DNA of 64,000 bases from Varunaivibrio sulfuroxidans (GTDB lineage: Bacteria; Pseudomonadota; Alphaproteobacteria; Rhodospirillales; Magnetovibrionaceae), in the NCBI RefSeq assembly GCF_029318635.1, contig NZ_CP119676.1, positions 2,369,001 through 2,433,000 of the forward strand. Reading direction: 5' to 3'. A program made the position numbers and the translations under genes. The notes below the pieces were generated by a model. That model ran no database searches, had not been told where the DNA came from, and saw nothing but the letters and a program-made list of their open reading frames with translations. Numbering within the stretch: position 1 is the stretch's first letter; each line of letters begins with the position of its first letter. This document shows, piece after piece, positions 16,946-25,437 of the stretch.

Positions 16946-17023
16946 ACCGTCCGCTAGACTCGCAACCGTCCGCCAAATTTTAGCGCGCGCGACACCTGAA
17001 AATAAAAAGGAATCGCGCGCGCT
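16946..17023. repeat. Short direct and inverted repeats between convergent genes
   Basis: CGCAACCGTCCGC occurs twice 19 bases apart (16942-16954 and 16961-16973). Next, AGCGCGCGCGA (16982-16992) pairs perfectly with TCGCGCGCGCT (17013-17023) across 20 bases. The position between two convergent genes suggests a transcription-end hairpin, but neither side has a proper T-run. Confidence 0.5.
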
Positions 17024-17032
17024 GGTGGAAAA

Positions 17033-17530
17033 TCAAGCCGCGGTTAGCAGGACTTCGAGCTTTTTCGTGGCTTTATCGACATCGGTCTTATCGACGGCGG
17101 CGACCTCGCTGGCGAGACGTTCGAGGGCGGCCTCATAAATTTGGCGTTCGCTGAACGACTGGTCGGGCTGATCGGTGCTGCGGTGCAGGTCACGGACCAC
17201 TTCGGCGATGGCGACGGGGTCGCCGGAATTGATCTTGGCTTCGTATTCCTGGGCCCGGCGGCTCCACATCGTGCGCTTTACCCGGGCGCGGCCCTTCAGG
17301 GTCGATAGGGCGCTTTCCATCATTTTCTTGGTCGATAGCTTACGCAGTCCCGACGTCGCGACCTTGGAGGTCGGCACGCGCAGCGTCATCCGTTCACTGG
17401 AGAAGGTGATAACGTAGAGTTTAAGCTGGTGCCCGCCGATTTCCTGTTTTTCGATATCGGTCACTTTGCCGACGCCGTGGGTGGGATAGACGACGAAGTC
17501 GCCGGATTTGAAAGTCATTTCTTCAGCCAT
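17033..17530 (-). CDS. CarD-family transcriptional regulator
   Basis: This 165-residue protein is of the CarD/CdnL type. The N-terminal Tudor-like RNA-polymerase-binding domain reads FKSGDFVVYPTHGVGKVTDIE; the helical C-terminal domain includes the conserved TMWSRRAQEYEAKINSGD and AEVVRDLHR. CarD proteins bind the polymerase beta subunit and stabilise open complexes, especially at ribosomal and housekeeping promoters. The length is typical of alphaproteobacteria. A roughly 555-base upstream gap gives room for its own promoter. Confidence 0.94.
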   Translation of the reverse strand: MAEEMTFKSGDFVVYPTHGVGKVTDIEKQEIGGHQLKLYVITFSSERMTLRVPTSKVATSGLRKLSTKKMMESALSTLKGRARVKRTMWSRRAQEYEAKINSGDPVAIAEVVRDLHRSTDQPDQSFSERQIYEAALERLASEVAAVDKTDVDKATKKLEVLLTAA

Positions 17531-18085
17531 TTTGTGCTTTCTTCTGCTTTCGGACCTAAGGTGGGCCTTCGAGGTTTTATTGATATCTTCGGTGTGTTAA
17601 CGCCCCGACAGGGGTGCGGCTTTCCATTGGCTTGAATATACGGTTGTTGTTTTTCAAGGGCGCTTCGCTATCCGTTGGGGGTCATTGCGCATCACTTTTC
17701 CCGACTCTCCCGACGGGTTTCCGACCGCCGGGCGCAAAGCCAAAACGCTACACCCCGGAAACTTTCCCACATGCTCACGGAACGCGGCTCGCGCCACGAC
17801 GACGCGGATCCGAACCGCAGACAAAAAACCCGGCACATTCGCTCGAATATATCCAGCCGAACGCCGGGGCGCCAAACCAGACGACGCCTAATCGGATAGG
17901 GTCCAAATCGAGATGGCTGTGTCGCGGGTCGCATATCGCAGAGTCGGGTCGCATAATGTGGGCCAAACGACCAAAGCCGGCTCCCGAAGGAACCGACCCT
18001 GATCTTATAACACAAAAAAACGCTAAATCCTACCCCACATCGCCACGCCGATCGTCAAGACGAGGGGCGCGCCGGAAGGAGGGGG
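17531..18085. other. Gene-free interval upstream of carD
   Basis: I see no convincing gene in these 555 bases. Open frames here are Arg/Pro-rich and lack ribosome-binding sites. GGTCGCATA occurs twice within 25 bases (near 17928 and 17949), and AAACGCTA recurs near 17744 and 18019. These are weak repeats of unclear meaning. The interval should contain the carD promoter (reading left) and the end of the fdxA transcript. Confidence 0.5.
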
Positions 18086-18421
18086 TCAGGTGCCCTGGCC
18101 GGGGTTCGGGTCAAGCAGGGCGGCCTTTCCGGGTTTTCCGTTCCACTCCTCGGCGTCGGGAGGCTGCGCGCCCTTGCGCGTGATGTTCGGCCATTCGAGG
18201 GAATACTTGGTATTGATTTCCACCCATTTTTCGACATCGGGCTCGGTGTCGGGCAAAATAGCCTCGACCGGGCATTCCGGTTCGCAGACGCCGCAGTCGA
18301 TGCATTCATCGGGATTGATGACGAGGAAATTTTTCCCCTCGTAAAAGCAATCGACCGGGCAGACTTCGACGCAATCTTGCATTTTGCAGTTGATGCAGTT
18401 TTCGGTGACGACGTAGGTCAT
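18086..18421 (-). CDS. fdxA: Seven-iron ferredoxin FdxA
   Basis: This 111-residue ferredoxin has two cluster motifs: [19 protein letters not shown] at the N-terminus and [17 protein letters not shown] around residues 38-54. The first motif's spacing (a non-standard second cysteine) is typical of the [3Fe-4S][4Fe-4S] FdxA group. The C-terminal tail (~60-111) is longer than the minimal fold and is normal for the alphaproteobacterial form. It carries electrons in the cytoplasm; its partner is unknown. It follows the TerB gene by 27 bases on the same strand. Confidence 0.95.
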   Translation of the reverse strand: MTYVVTENCINCKMQDCVEVCPVDCFYEGKNFLVINPDECIDCGVCEPECPVEAILPDTEPDVEKWVEINTKYSLEWPNITRKGAQPPDAEEWNGKPGKAALLDPNPGQGT

Positions 18422-18448
18422 TGAGTTCTCCGTATTTTTCGTAAGGCG

Positions 18449-18919
18449 TCAGGGCTTAGACGCCGTATTCCCCATTTTTTCCAAAACGCGCTTGCGCGCT
18501 TCCCCGCTTTCCCGGTCGGGAACGTATAAAAGACCTGCTATTCGGCGAACCAAGTTGGATTCAAAATCGTCGAGAACGCCATCGGCGTAAACGACTTCCC
18601 ACAGCATTTCGATCATCCGCACGCGGTCGGTGTGATCGAAAGTTTCCTTGATGGTGTGCGTGAAAACATACAGCCCGCCCGATTTTTCCAATGCCCCTTG
18701 CGCGTCGGCCAGAAGGGTGTCGATTTCGTCAAAAGAGAGATCGAAACGATCCTTCAAAAGATTGCGAATGGTCTGGCGTTCGATTTCATCGAAGTGGCCG
18801 TCCATCGTCGAGGCTTCGACAAGAAGAGCCGTAACCGCGATGCGCAGAGCATCCTGTGACGATTTTCTTGCGGAGGGTGTGTTGGCGCCGAGGATCAGGG
18901 CTTTGATGCGTTCTATCAT
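18449..18919 (-). CDS. TerB-family tellurite resistance protein
   Basis: This is a 156-residue, all-helical protein of the TerB/DjlA N-terminal family. It shows two internal repeats of the pattern VEASTMDGHFDEIERQ and VVYADGVLDDFE; acidic residues in these loops bind metal in TerB structures. No J domain is attached. Stand-alone TerB proteins are widespread and have no settled role; tellurite resistance should not be assumed. It is probably co-transcribed with fdxA downstream. Confidence 0.85.
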   Translation of the reverse strand: MIERIKALILGANTPSARKSSQDALRIAVTALLVEASTMDGHFDEIERQTIRNLLKDRFDLSFDEIDTLLADAQGALEKSGGLYVFTHTIKETFDHTDRVRMIEMLWEVVYADGVLDDFESNLVRRIAGLLYVPDRESGEARKRVLEKMGNTASKP

Positions 18920-18987
18920 GAGAACCCTCTAGCATACGGGCGAACCATCGACAAGCCTTAGCACCCTGGAGACGCGCGTCGGGTCTT

Positions 18988-19647
18988 GTGTTCGGCTCCG
19001 TGGGCGCTTACCTCACGGAGATGAATAATCATATAAAAGACGATGCGCGGGACCTCCGCCAGTTCGCCCCATCGACCGCGCGCAACCGCGATGCGATTGG
19101 CGCGGTGTTGCGCCGGGTGCTTCCCGAGCAGGGCTATCTTCTTGAAATTGCATCGGGAAGCGGTGAACATGCGGTGGCGTTCGCGGGGCTTTTCCCCGGC
19201 CTGCGTTGGCAGCCCAGCGATTGCGACCGCGACGCCCTGGCGTCGGTAGAGGCTTGGCGCGTCGAGGCTTCTTTAGAAAATGTCCAAAGTGCCGTTTTCC
19301 TCGACACCACCGACGCCCATTGGCCGGTCGAACGGGCCGACGCCATGGTCGCGATCAACATGGTTCACATTGCGCCTTGGGCGGCGTGCGAGGGGTTGAT
19401 GGCCGGTGCGGGGCGCGTGCTTCGTCAGGGTGGCGTGCTTTATCTTTACGGTCCGTACACGATCGACGGTAGGCACACCGCGCCCAGTAACGCCCAGTTC
19501 GACAACTGGTTGAAGGCGCGCGACCCGGCTTTCGGTGTGCGTGATCTTGCCGAGGTTGAGAGCTGCGCCAAGGCGAACGGGCTTATGTTGGATGAGTGCC
19601 GCGCCATGGCGGCGAACAATTTTTCCTTGATTTTTCGACGGCGCTGA
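18988..19647 (+). CDS. DUF938 SAM-dependent methyltransferase-like protein
   Basis: This 219-residue protein is of the DUF938 family. The SAM-binding motif LEIASGSGEHAVAFA and PSDCDRDALASV (acidic residue after strand 2) mark a class I methyltransferase fold. The family's NMVHIAPW and LYLYGPY segments are present. The substrate is unknown. The GTG at 18988 gives the longest product; ATG 19021 (MNNHIKDDARDLRQFAP) matches where relatives usually begin and may be the true start. It is convergent with the TerC gene, separated by three bases. Confidence 0.82.
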   Translation: MFGSVGAYLTEMNNHIKDDARDLRQFAPSTARNRDAIGAVLRRVLPEQGYLLEIASGSGEHAVAFAGLFPGLRWQPSDCDRDALASVEAWRVEASLENVQSAVFLDTTDAHWPVERADAMVAINMVHIAPWAACEGLMAGAGRVLRQGGVLYLYGPYTIDGRHTAPSNAQFDNWLKARDPAFGVRDLAEVESCAKANGLMLDECRAMAANNFSLIFRRR

Positions 19648-19650
19648 CGG

Positions 19651-20397
19651 CTATTCGCCGGCGTGTTTGGCCTTGCGTTCGCGCGCGGCGGCCCACAAAT
19701 TGAGCGCTTCGACCGAGACCGAGAAACCCATCGCGAAATACAAGTATCCCTTGGGAATGTGAAAACCCATGCCGTCGGCCACCAGCGCCATGCCGATCAA
19801 CAGCAAAAAACTCATCGCCAGCATTTTAACCGTCGGGTGACGGCTGACGAAGGCCGAAAGCGGTCCCGACGCCCACAACATCACCACGACGGCGACGGTG
19901 ATCGCGGTCGCCATGATGCTTACCTCGTTGACCATGCCGACGGCGGTGATGACCGAATCGAGGGAGAAAATAATATCGATCAGCGCAATTTGAACGATCG
20001 TCGCGATGATACCGCGTTTGACTCGCTTCAAGTCGGCCTCGGCGCCGGCTTCTTCGAGGCGTTCGTGAATTTCACGGGTCGCCTTGACCAGCAGGAACAG
20101 GCCGCCGGCGATCAGAATCATATCGCGCAGGGACAGCGGATGATCCGCGATGACGAGTAGAGGCGCGGTCAATTTGGCGAGCCACGCCAGGGTGAACAAC
20201 AGCATTAATCGGGTCACCAGCGCCAGGGCGATGCCACCGCGTCGGGCCGAGGTCTGGTGTTCCTTGGGCAGCCGATCGACCAAAATGGCGATAAAGACCA
20301 AGTTGTCGATACCGAGAACGACTTCGAGGCTGATCAGTGTGGCGAGGCTGATCCAGGTCTCGGGAGTCGCGATCAGCGTGACGATGGCGGTTTCCAC
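19651..20397 (-). CDS. TerC-family integral membrane protein
   Basis: This 248-residue protein has about seven transmembrane helices. The two conserved acidic motifs are present: LGIDNLVFIAIL in helix 1 and IIFSLDSVITAVGM in the fourth or fifth helix. TerC proteins are implicated in metal (Mn) export to secreted metalloproteins; the specific ion here is inferred only. The start METAIVTLIATPETW matches the family. A REP-like palindrome lies 28 bases upstream. Confidence 0.9.
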   Translation of the reverse strand: METAIVTLIATPETWISLATLISLEVVLGIDNLVFIAILVDRLPKEHQTSARRGGIALALVTRLMLLFTLAWLAKLTAPLLVIADHPLSLRDMILIAGGLFLLVKATREIHERLEEAGAEADLKRVKRGIIATIVQIALIDIIFSLDSVITAVGMVNEVSIMATAITVAVVVMLWASGPLSAFVSRHPTVKMLAMSFLLLIGMALVADGMGFHIPKGYLYFAMGFSVSVEALNLWAAARERKAKHAGE

Positions 20398-20425
20398 GGT
20401 GCTGCTCCTGTCTGCGCGGTTGGGT

Positions 20426-20440
20426 TAGGGTCAGGACCTA
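20426..20440. repeat. REP-like palindrome supplying a stop codon
   Basis: TAGGGTCAGGACCTA is a near-palindrome found in several intergenic places in this window. Here its last three bases, read on the minus strand, are the TAG stop of the S4-domain gene. It lies between that stop and the TerC start. Confidence 0.75.
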
Positions 20441-20830
20441 ATCGTAATCTTTTAGGCGATCGATGGCGCGTCGCTCGGCCTTAGTGGGGCGGCCCGCGCC
20501 GGGATCGCGCCGGGCGGAGGGATAAATACCATGCTTTCCCGGCGCGCGCGCGTCTTCTTGCGGGCTGTGGTCGATGTACAGGCTCTGGGCTTCGGGCGCG
20601 GGGCCTCGGCGTGCGCCCAGGGCGACGACTTCGATGATGCGCTTCCGTTCGTTCAGGGTGAAGGTCAGGATATCTCCGATTTTTAAAGCGTAGTGGGCTT
20701 TGCTTGGCTCCGACGACGCCCTGCGCACATTTCCCGCATGGCAAAATTGCGTGGCGCGGGCGCGGCTTTTAAAAAAACGCGCCTGCCAAAGCCACTTGTC
20801 CAAGCGGATCGTCGCCGGGGGCGTGTTCAT
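20438..20830 (-). CDS. S4-domain RNA-binding protein, Hsp15/HslR-like
   Basis: This 130-residue protein opens with an S4 fold: IRLDKWLWQARFFKSRARATQF, then HAGNVRRA and KIGDILTF. In E. coli Hsp15 this domain binds 50S subunits carrying stalled nascent chains. The C-terminal tail is basic (GAGRPTKAERRAIDRL), typical of alphaproteobacterial homologues. The start overlaps the helicase stop by ATGA (20827-20830), so translation is coupled. The stop codon falls inside a REP-like 15-mer, so the last residues (KDYD) may differ from relatives. Confidence 0.9.
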   Translation of the reverse strand: MNTPPATIRLDKWLWQARFFKSRARATQFCHAGNVRRASSEPSKAHYALKIGDILTFTLNERKRIIEVVALGARRGPAPEAQSLYIDHSPQEDARAPGKHGIYPSARRDPGAGRPTKAERRAIDRLKDYD

Positions 20831-23622
20831 TTCTTCAATTTCAGCTCCAGCAACTTGGCGAAGGGCGAATCGGGATCGACCGTGGGCTTGGCCTGTTCAT
20901 CGCGCCGCGAGGCGGGATGCGGCGCGCCCTTACGGCTCTTTTTGACCTTGCTTCGCCCGCCCGGTTTTTTCTTGTGGGCGGTCTTGCCGTCGGCGGAGGG
21001 TGGGGGCGTTTGCGCACCGTCTCCCGGCGGCGCGGGGGACGCGGACGGTTTCTGTTCACCTTGTTCGGATGCGGGTGTTCCGGTGTCGCCCGAAGCCGGC
21101 GTGGGCATGGTCCCGTCGGGTACCGGCGCGGTCATGACGTCGGGGGCTTGCGTCGCGTCGTCGTTCTGCGTGGTGGAGGCTTCGGCCGCGGCTTTCAGCG
21201 CCTTGCGGACTTTATGACGCAGGTGTTTGAGCGTGTATTTATCCTCGATGGCGACGAACCCGATGTCGTGGAGGATGGCGTCCATTTCCTCGGGGCCGCA
21301 GCCGGCCAGGGACATCAAATCCGCAGATAGGGAAAATGCGCCATCGCCATCGCGCAGCAGGCTCCAGGACAGCTCGCAGATGCGCTCCAGCATATCGATG
21401 CGCAAGGCCAACGGGCCGGCGCGGCGAAAGCCCACGGCGTCGTAATAGCCGCGGGGTTGGGCACGATCGAAGGGAACGGAGACTCGACCCGGCGGCGGCG
21501 GCGGCGGCGGGCTGAGCAGGCTTTCGCGCACCGCCCACAGCATCAGGCGCATTTCCATCGCGGCGGGCTTGAGCAATTCGGGCATATAGACCATTTGGCG
21601 ACCGAGGCGCACGCCGAGGCGGCGCATTTCCCGGCGTTCCTCGCGCTCGATCGCCTTGATCTGCTCCTCGACGCCCTCGCGGTCCAGCGAGCCCAATTGT
21701 TCGGCCAATTGAAAAACAAGTCCCCGAGCCGGCCCCTTGAGGTCCGAATCGAGGGCGGTGAGTAGGGGCTTCATGCGGGTGTTCAGCGTCGTTTCCAGCC
21801 ACAGGGCGAGGCGGGTTCGAATTTTTTCCCGTTCGGGGCTGTCGAGCAGATCCGACGTTAGGGCGAAGGCTTGGGGCTTCAGCGCCGCCGGACCCGCCTT
21901 GACGGCCCCGACCGCGTCGCCGCGCCACAAAATTCGCCCCTGGGGCGTGAAGCTAAATTGCGCATCGTCGTCGAGGGTCAAGGCGGAAACCCGTTCCTTG
22001 ACGCGGGCGCGCAAGATCCGGGTCGCGGCGTGGTCCAGCGCGCGCGCCGCGCCATCGTGCTCGTTTGCGTCGGCGGTGAAGCGAAATCCACGAAGGTGGC
22101 CGATAAAATGGCCTTCGACTTCGACGGCGCCATCATCGGCGATATGGGTGTCTATGTGATCTTGATCGGTCATGGGACGCATTAATACAGCACTTCTTCG
22201 GTCAACGAAACGCTGAGTTAAGCGCTCGTGCAGGGTATCTGACAAGTTGTTTTCGATGCTCCGGGTGCGTTCTTGCCATCCTATGGGGTCATCAAGCCAT
22301 CCGGTTTGGTGCGAAACGTAGGTCCAGGTTCGGATTTGACTGATCCGTCCCAACAAGGTGTCGATGTCGCCGTCGAGCCGGTCCAGGCGGGCGACGCGCT
22401 CGTTCATCCACGATCCCGGCAGGCGTCCGGCGGGGCCCGCCAGGTGGCGAAAAAGCTGTCCCAGCAGTTGGGCGTGGGCGTCGGACATGATTTTTTGAAA
22501 GTCGGGAATCCGGCAGACGTCCCAAAGCAGGTGCACCGCGGCTGGGGTGTGCGCGATATCGCGCAGGACGGCGTCCTTGGCGAGCGTGATCAAGGCCCGT
22601 TCGTCGTGGGCTTCGCGTGCGCGCACCAGACCGGGGCGATCGGGAACGTCGCGCAGGCTGTGGAGCAGGGCGTCGAGCGAAGAAAATCTTAGCGCCGCGT
22701 TGCGCCAAAAGAGCGTCCGCACGGGGGCGAAATTGTGGTTTTCGATCTGCTCGACTTCCTCGGCGCTCAGGCGGTCTGCGGCCATGGTGGTGCCGAAGGT
22801 GCCGTCGTTCATGTGCCGGCCCGCCCTTCCGGCGATTTGGGCCAGTTCGGCGACGGACAGGCGGCGTCGGATGCGCCCGTCGAATTTTCCGGTCGCGGCC
22901 AGGGCGACGTGATCGACGTCCATGTTCAGGCCCATGCCGACGGCGTCGGTGGCGATTAGGTAATCGACCTCACCGGATTGGAACATCTCGACCTGGGCGT
23001 TGCGGGTGCGCGGACTGAGCGCCCCCATCACCAGCGCCGCGCCGCCGCGGTGACGACGCATCATCTCGCCCAGGGCGTAAACGTCGGCCAGGGAAAATGT
23101 GACGACGGCGCTGCGCGGGGCCAGGCGGGTAATTTTCTTGCGCCCGGCATAGCCGAGCGCGGAAAAGCGGGGGCGCGAGATAAAGGAGATGTCGTCGAGC
23201 AGCGCGCCGAGCGCCGGGCGCATGGTGTCTGCGCCCATGAACATGGTTTCCTTCAGTCCCCGGGCGTGGAGCAGGCGCTGGGTGAAAATGTGGCCGCGTT
23301 CGGGGTCGGCGCACAGTTGGATTTCATCGATGCCGACGAAGTCGAGGGGGCGGTCGGTGGGCATCGACTCCACGGTGCACAGAAAATAGCGTGCGCCCTT
23401 GGGGAGGATTTTTTCCTCGCCGGTGATCAGGGCGACCTGCCCCCGGCCCTTGATCTTGACCGCCCGGTCGTAATTTTCTCGCGCCAGCAGGCGCAACGGG
23501 AACCCGATCATGCCCGAGGCGTGTGCCAGCATGCGTTCCATCGCCAGGTGGGTCTTGCCGGTGTTGGTGGGGCCGAGCACCGCTTTCAGATTGTCGCGAA
23601 GGCGTGATGTTTCGATATGCAT
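20827..23622 (-). CDS. Suv3-like superfamily II helicase
   Basis: This 931-residue protein resembles mitochondrial Suv3 RNA helicase. Motif I is GPTNTGKTH (near residue 20), motif II is DEIQ (~100), and motif VI is QIAGRAGRH (~260). After the core come a long helical region and a proline run (around residue 700), and a low-complexity C-terminal tail rich in Ala/Pro/Lys from about 830. Alphaproteobacterial homologues are thought to act in RNA turnover or remodelling; evidence is limited. It heads a two-gene operon with the S4-domain protein, itself RNA-binding, which supports an RNA role. Confidence 0.9.
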   Translation of the reverse strand: MHIETSRLRDNLKAVLGPTNTGKTHLAMERMLAHASGMIGFPLRLLARENYDRAVKIKGRGQVALITGEEKILPKGARYFLCTVESMPTDRPLDFVGIDEIQLCADPERGHIFTQRLLHARGLKETMFMGADTMRPALGALLDDISFISRPRFSALGYAGRKKITRLAPRSAVVTFSLADVYALGEMMRRHRGGAALVMGALSPRTRNAQVEMFQSGEVDYLIATDAVGMGLNMDVDHVALAATGKFDGRIRRRLSVAELAQIAGRAGRHMNDGTFGTTMAADRLSAEEVEQIENHNFAPVRTLFWRNAALRFSSLDALLHSLRDVPDRPGLVRAREAHDERALITLAKDAVLRDIAHTPAAVHLLWDVCRIPDFQKIMSDAHAQLLGQLFRHLAGPAGRLPGSWMNERVARLDRLDGDIDTLLGRISQIRTWTYVSHQTGWLDDPIGWQERTRSIENNLSDTLHERLTQRFVDRRSAVLMRPMTDQDHIDTHIADDGAVEVEGHFIGHLRGFRFTADANEHDGAARALDHAATRILRARVKERVSALTLDDDAQFSFTPQGRILWRGDAVGAVKAGPAALKPQAFALTSDLLDSPEREKIRTRLALWLETTLNTRMKPLLTALDSDLKGPARGLVFQLAEQLGSLDREGVEEQIKAIEREERREMRRLGVRLGRQMVYMPELLKPAAMEMRLMLWAVRESLLSPPPPPPPGRVSVPFDRAQPRGYYDAVGFRRAGPLALRIDMLERICELSWSLLRDGDGAFSLSADLMSLAGCGPEEMDAILHDIGFVAIEDKYTLKHLRHKVRKALKAAAEASTTQNDDATQAPDVMTAPVPDGTMPTPASGDTGTPASEQGEQKPSASPAPPGDGAQTPPPSADGKTAHKKKPGGRSKVKKSRKGAPHPASRRDEQAKPTVDPDSPFAKLLELKLKK

Positions 23623-23695
23623 AGCGGGAACCGTCGGCCTCTCGATAGGGGAGCCATGGAATGGAAGGTGTTATCGCAAATTTCGGCGCGCGGCG

Positions 23696-23755
23696 CTAGG
23701 GTCAGGGCCTCTTCATCTGGTGCGTCTGGCGGAGATGAATAGGCCCTGACCCTAG
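23696..23755. repeat. 60-bp REP/MITE-like element with 15-bp inverted ends
   Basis: The element starts CTAGGGTCAGGGCCT and ends with its exact reverse complement AGGCCCTGACCCTAG (23741-23755). The 30-base centre includes CTTCATCTGGTGCGTCTGG and GGAGATGAAT. Very similar head sequences occur at 24928, 25200 (reverse), 28263 (reverse) and 47277 (reverse). No coding capacity. It lies upstream of the helicase gene, between divergent promoters. Confidence 0.88.
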
Positions 23756-23898
23756 TCTCCCGTTGGATGGCCAGTCTCCCGTCGGATGGAGTGGGTGCGC
23801 GACGGTCGAGTGTGCTATGATGTCCCCTTCGACCGGGGGGCGAACGATCGCATCCGAACCGTAGAAATTAAAGGGGGATAGATAGGGAGGACATGTAG

Positions 23899-24366
23899 AT
23901 GGGGCTTATTCTCAGCAGTCCGGCTTTCGACGAAGCGCAAAGAATACCCGACCGGCACACTTGTATGGGCGAGGACGTCTCGCCGCAACTGGTGTGGGTG
24001 GGCCTTCCCAAGAGTACGCGGAGCCTGGCCTTGATCGTTAGCGATCCCGACGCCCCGGCGGGGACGTGGTATCACTGGGGGATTTTTGATATCCCTCCTA
24101 CCTTAGGCGGTTTGCCCGAAGCGTTCCCCTGCGAAGAGCTGTCGGACGGTATCCGCCAGTCGCTCAACGATTTTGAGCGGATCGGGTATGGCGGTCCTTG
24201 TCCGCCCAAAGGCCATGGCGTGCACCACTACCGCTTCACGCTGTTGGCGCTGGGGGTTGAAAGCCTCCCTCTCGGTTCGGGAATCGACAATCGGGATGTC
24301 GAGGTCGCCGCCGCCCAGCACGTCATCGAACGGGCCGTTCTCTGCGGAACTTACTCGCGCGCCTAG
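23899..24366 (+). CDS. YbhB/YbcL-family (PEBP/Raf kinase inhibitor-like) protein
   Basis: This 155-residue phosphatidylethanolamine-binding-protein homologue has the family blocks DEAQRIPDRHTCMGEDVSPQL, DPDAPAGTWYHWGIFDIP and GPCPPKGHGVHHYRF. The Asp/His ligand pocket is intact. Bacterial members bind anionic ligands, but no firm function is known. GGGAGG precedes the ATG by 8 bases. It is monocistronic, divergent from the helicase gene and convergent with the HPF-like gene. Confidence 0.93.
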   Translation: MGLILSSPAFDEAQRIPDRHTCMGEDVSPQLVWVGLPKSTRSLALIVSDPDAPAGTWYHWGIFDIPPTLGGLPEAFPCEELSDGIRQSLNDFERIGYGGPCPPKGHGVHHYRFTLLALGVESLPLGSGIDNRDVEVAAAQHVIERAVLCGTYSRA

Positions 24367-24415
24367 GGCGACGCCCCTTGTTAAGGGGGCGGTCCTAAAG
24401 ATTAAGGGGGCGACT

Positions 24416-24790
24416 TTAAAGGCCGATTTCCTCCGGCGGGTTCTGGCGTTCCTTGGTCCGGCGCTTTTCAGTGCGGCTCTTTAACTGGCGCTCGACGGCG
24501 CTGAACGCGTCGCGTACGGCGAGATAGGGGTCGGTGTGGGCGGGGTTCGCGCCGGGATCGTGAAAAATGATCGGATCGGTTCCCGGGATGACGAGATCGA
24601 CGCCGACTTCAAACAGCGCGCCCTTGGTGTGGTGCTTGTGGGGCAGGGCGACGGTGACCCGACACTGGGTGATCCGTTCGTGATAGACATGCAGCTTTTG
24701 GGCGCGCGCCTCAATATCGACCTGAAGGGCGTCGGAATGATCGCAATTGAGGAATCTGACCTGGACGGGAATTTGTTTGAGATCTTTCAT
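24416..24790 (-). CDS. HPF/RaiA-family ribosome-associated protein
   Basis: This 124-residue short hibernation-factor-like protein has a beta-alpha-beta core: IPVQVRFLNCDHSDALQVDIEA, VTVALPHKHHTKG, and a helix YLAVRDAFSAVERQL with a basic tail SRTEKRRTKER. Such proteins bind the 30S decoding region in slow growth. The start at 24790 is set by GGAG six bases upstream; the longer frame to 24835 has no such site. It lacks the long C-terminal dimerisation domain of long HPF. A large foldback repeat sits upstream. Confidence 0.85.
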   Translation of the reverse strand: MKDLKQIPVQVRFLNCDHSDALQVDIEARAQKLHVYHERITQCRVTVALPHKHHTKGALFEVGVDLVIPGTDPIIFHDPGANPAHTDPYLAVRDAFSAVERQLKSRTEKRRTKERQNPPEEIGL

Positions 24791-24927
24791 GAAAGTCTCC
24801 AACCGGGGTTGAAAAACCGGGAGGTGCGCACCCACTCTTCCGGTTCCCTTTCGCGCCGCGTGAAACGCGGACGACGCGGCGGGGCGGGGATCGGCGGGGT
24901 GAATGTCAAAGGCGAGTCCTCCCTCCG

Positions 24928-25200
24928 GTCAGGACCTCTTCATCTGGTGCATCTGGTTTGTGAAAAATGTCACAAGCCGAGGAGAAGACTTGCCGGAAGT
25001 GCCGTTCACTTTCAAAAGTCTTCGACGACGTTCCTGGGGCATTTTTCACAAATCCCTGCGGGACGGGATGAATTTAAGCGCGGATGTCGTTGGAAAACCC
25101 TTGCAACTTGCAATGAGAGCCATTGCGGCGGGTTCTCCGCCTAACCCGCACTTAAATTCATCTCCGCCGGATGCATCAGATGAAGAGGTTCTGACCCTAG
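24928..25200. repeat. Composite branched foldback repeat element
   Basis: Outer arms 24928-24956 and 25167-25195 are inverted and match at 26 of 29 positions; the right end finishes CTGACCCTAG. Inside are two further dyads: TTTGTGAAAAATG (24957-24969) with CATTTTTCACAAA (25040-25052), and GATGAATTTAAG plus CGCGG (25067-25083) with its partner at 25146-25162 (one mismatch). The first continues with GAAGACTT/AAGTCTTC and the second with AACCC/GGGTT and GCAATG/CATTGC. The whole can fold as a three-way structure. It has no coding sense. The outer arms are REP heads like 23696-23755. Confidence 0.85.
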
Positions 25201-25437
25201 TTTTAGATGGTCTCGAACGGGGAGGCGGTCAAGCCCGTGGGCGTGAAGAAAAACGGACGGGGAGTCTACGTGAAGGGGTTGCATCCGCTTGGCAAACAAG
25301 ACATATCTGTCGTGCGCGCAAGGCCCGCGCTCCGTCGTCGGGCGGCGCGGCGTGATTATGAACTGTAATTTTGACGATGACCCTTAGTTTCTGACGATGA
25401 CCCCTAATTTTGACTATGAAGTGAGTGACGTATCGCC
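25201..25437 (+). promoter_or_regulatory. htpG upstream region with 20-bp direct repeats
   Basis: No gene is seen between the foldback element and htpG. TGACGATGACCC occurs at 25372-25383 and again at 25392-25403, exactly 20 bases (about two helical turns) apart. Each is followed by a TA-TTT tract, and a degenerate third TGACTATGA lies at 25411. The phasing suggests tandem binding sites. No clear RpoH-type promoter was found. Confidence 0.5.

Noticed and set aside
17614-18183. 189-codon frame upstream of carD
   Set aside because: It has a biased Arg/Pro composition, no ribosome-binding site, and runs into the 3' end of fdxA.
18449-20397. Tellurite-resistance (ter) operon suggested by TerB and TerC together
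   Set aside because: TerB and TerC-family genes here are on the same strand but separated by a DUF938 gene in opposite orientation; there is no TerA, TerD or TerE, and stand-alone members are common.
25089-25145. Integron attC-like core (GTTGGAA ... GCCTAAC)
   Set aside because: The order and sequence of the core boxes are wrong for attC on either strand, and no integrase or cassette array is nearby.
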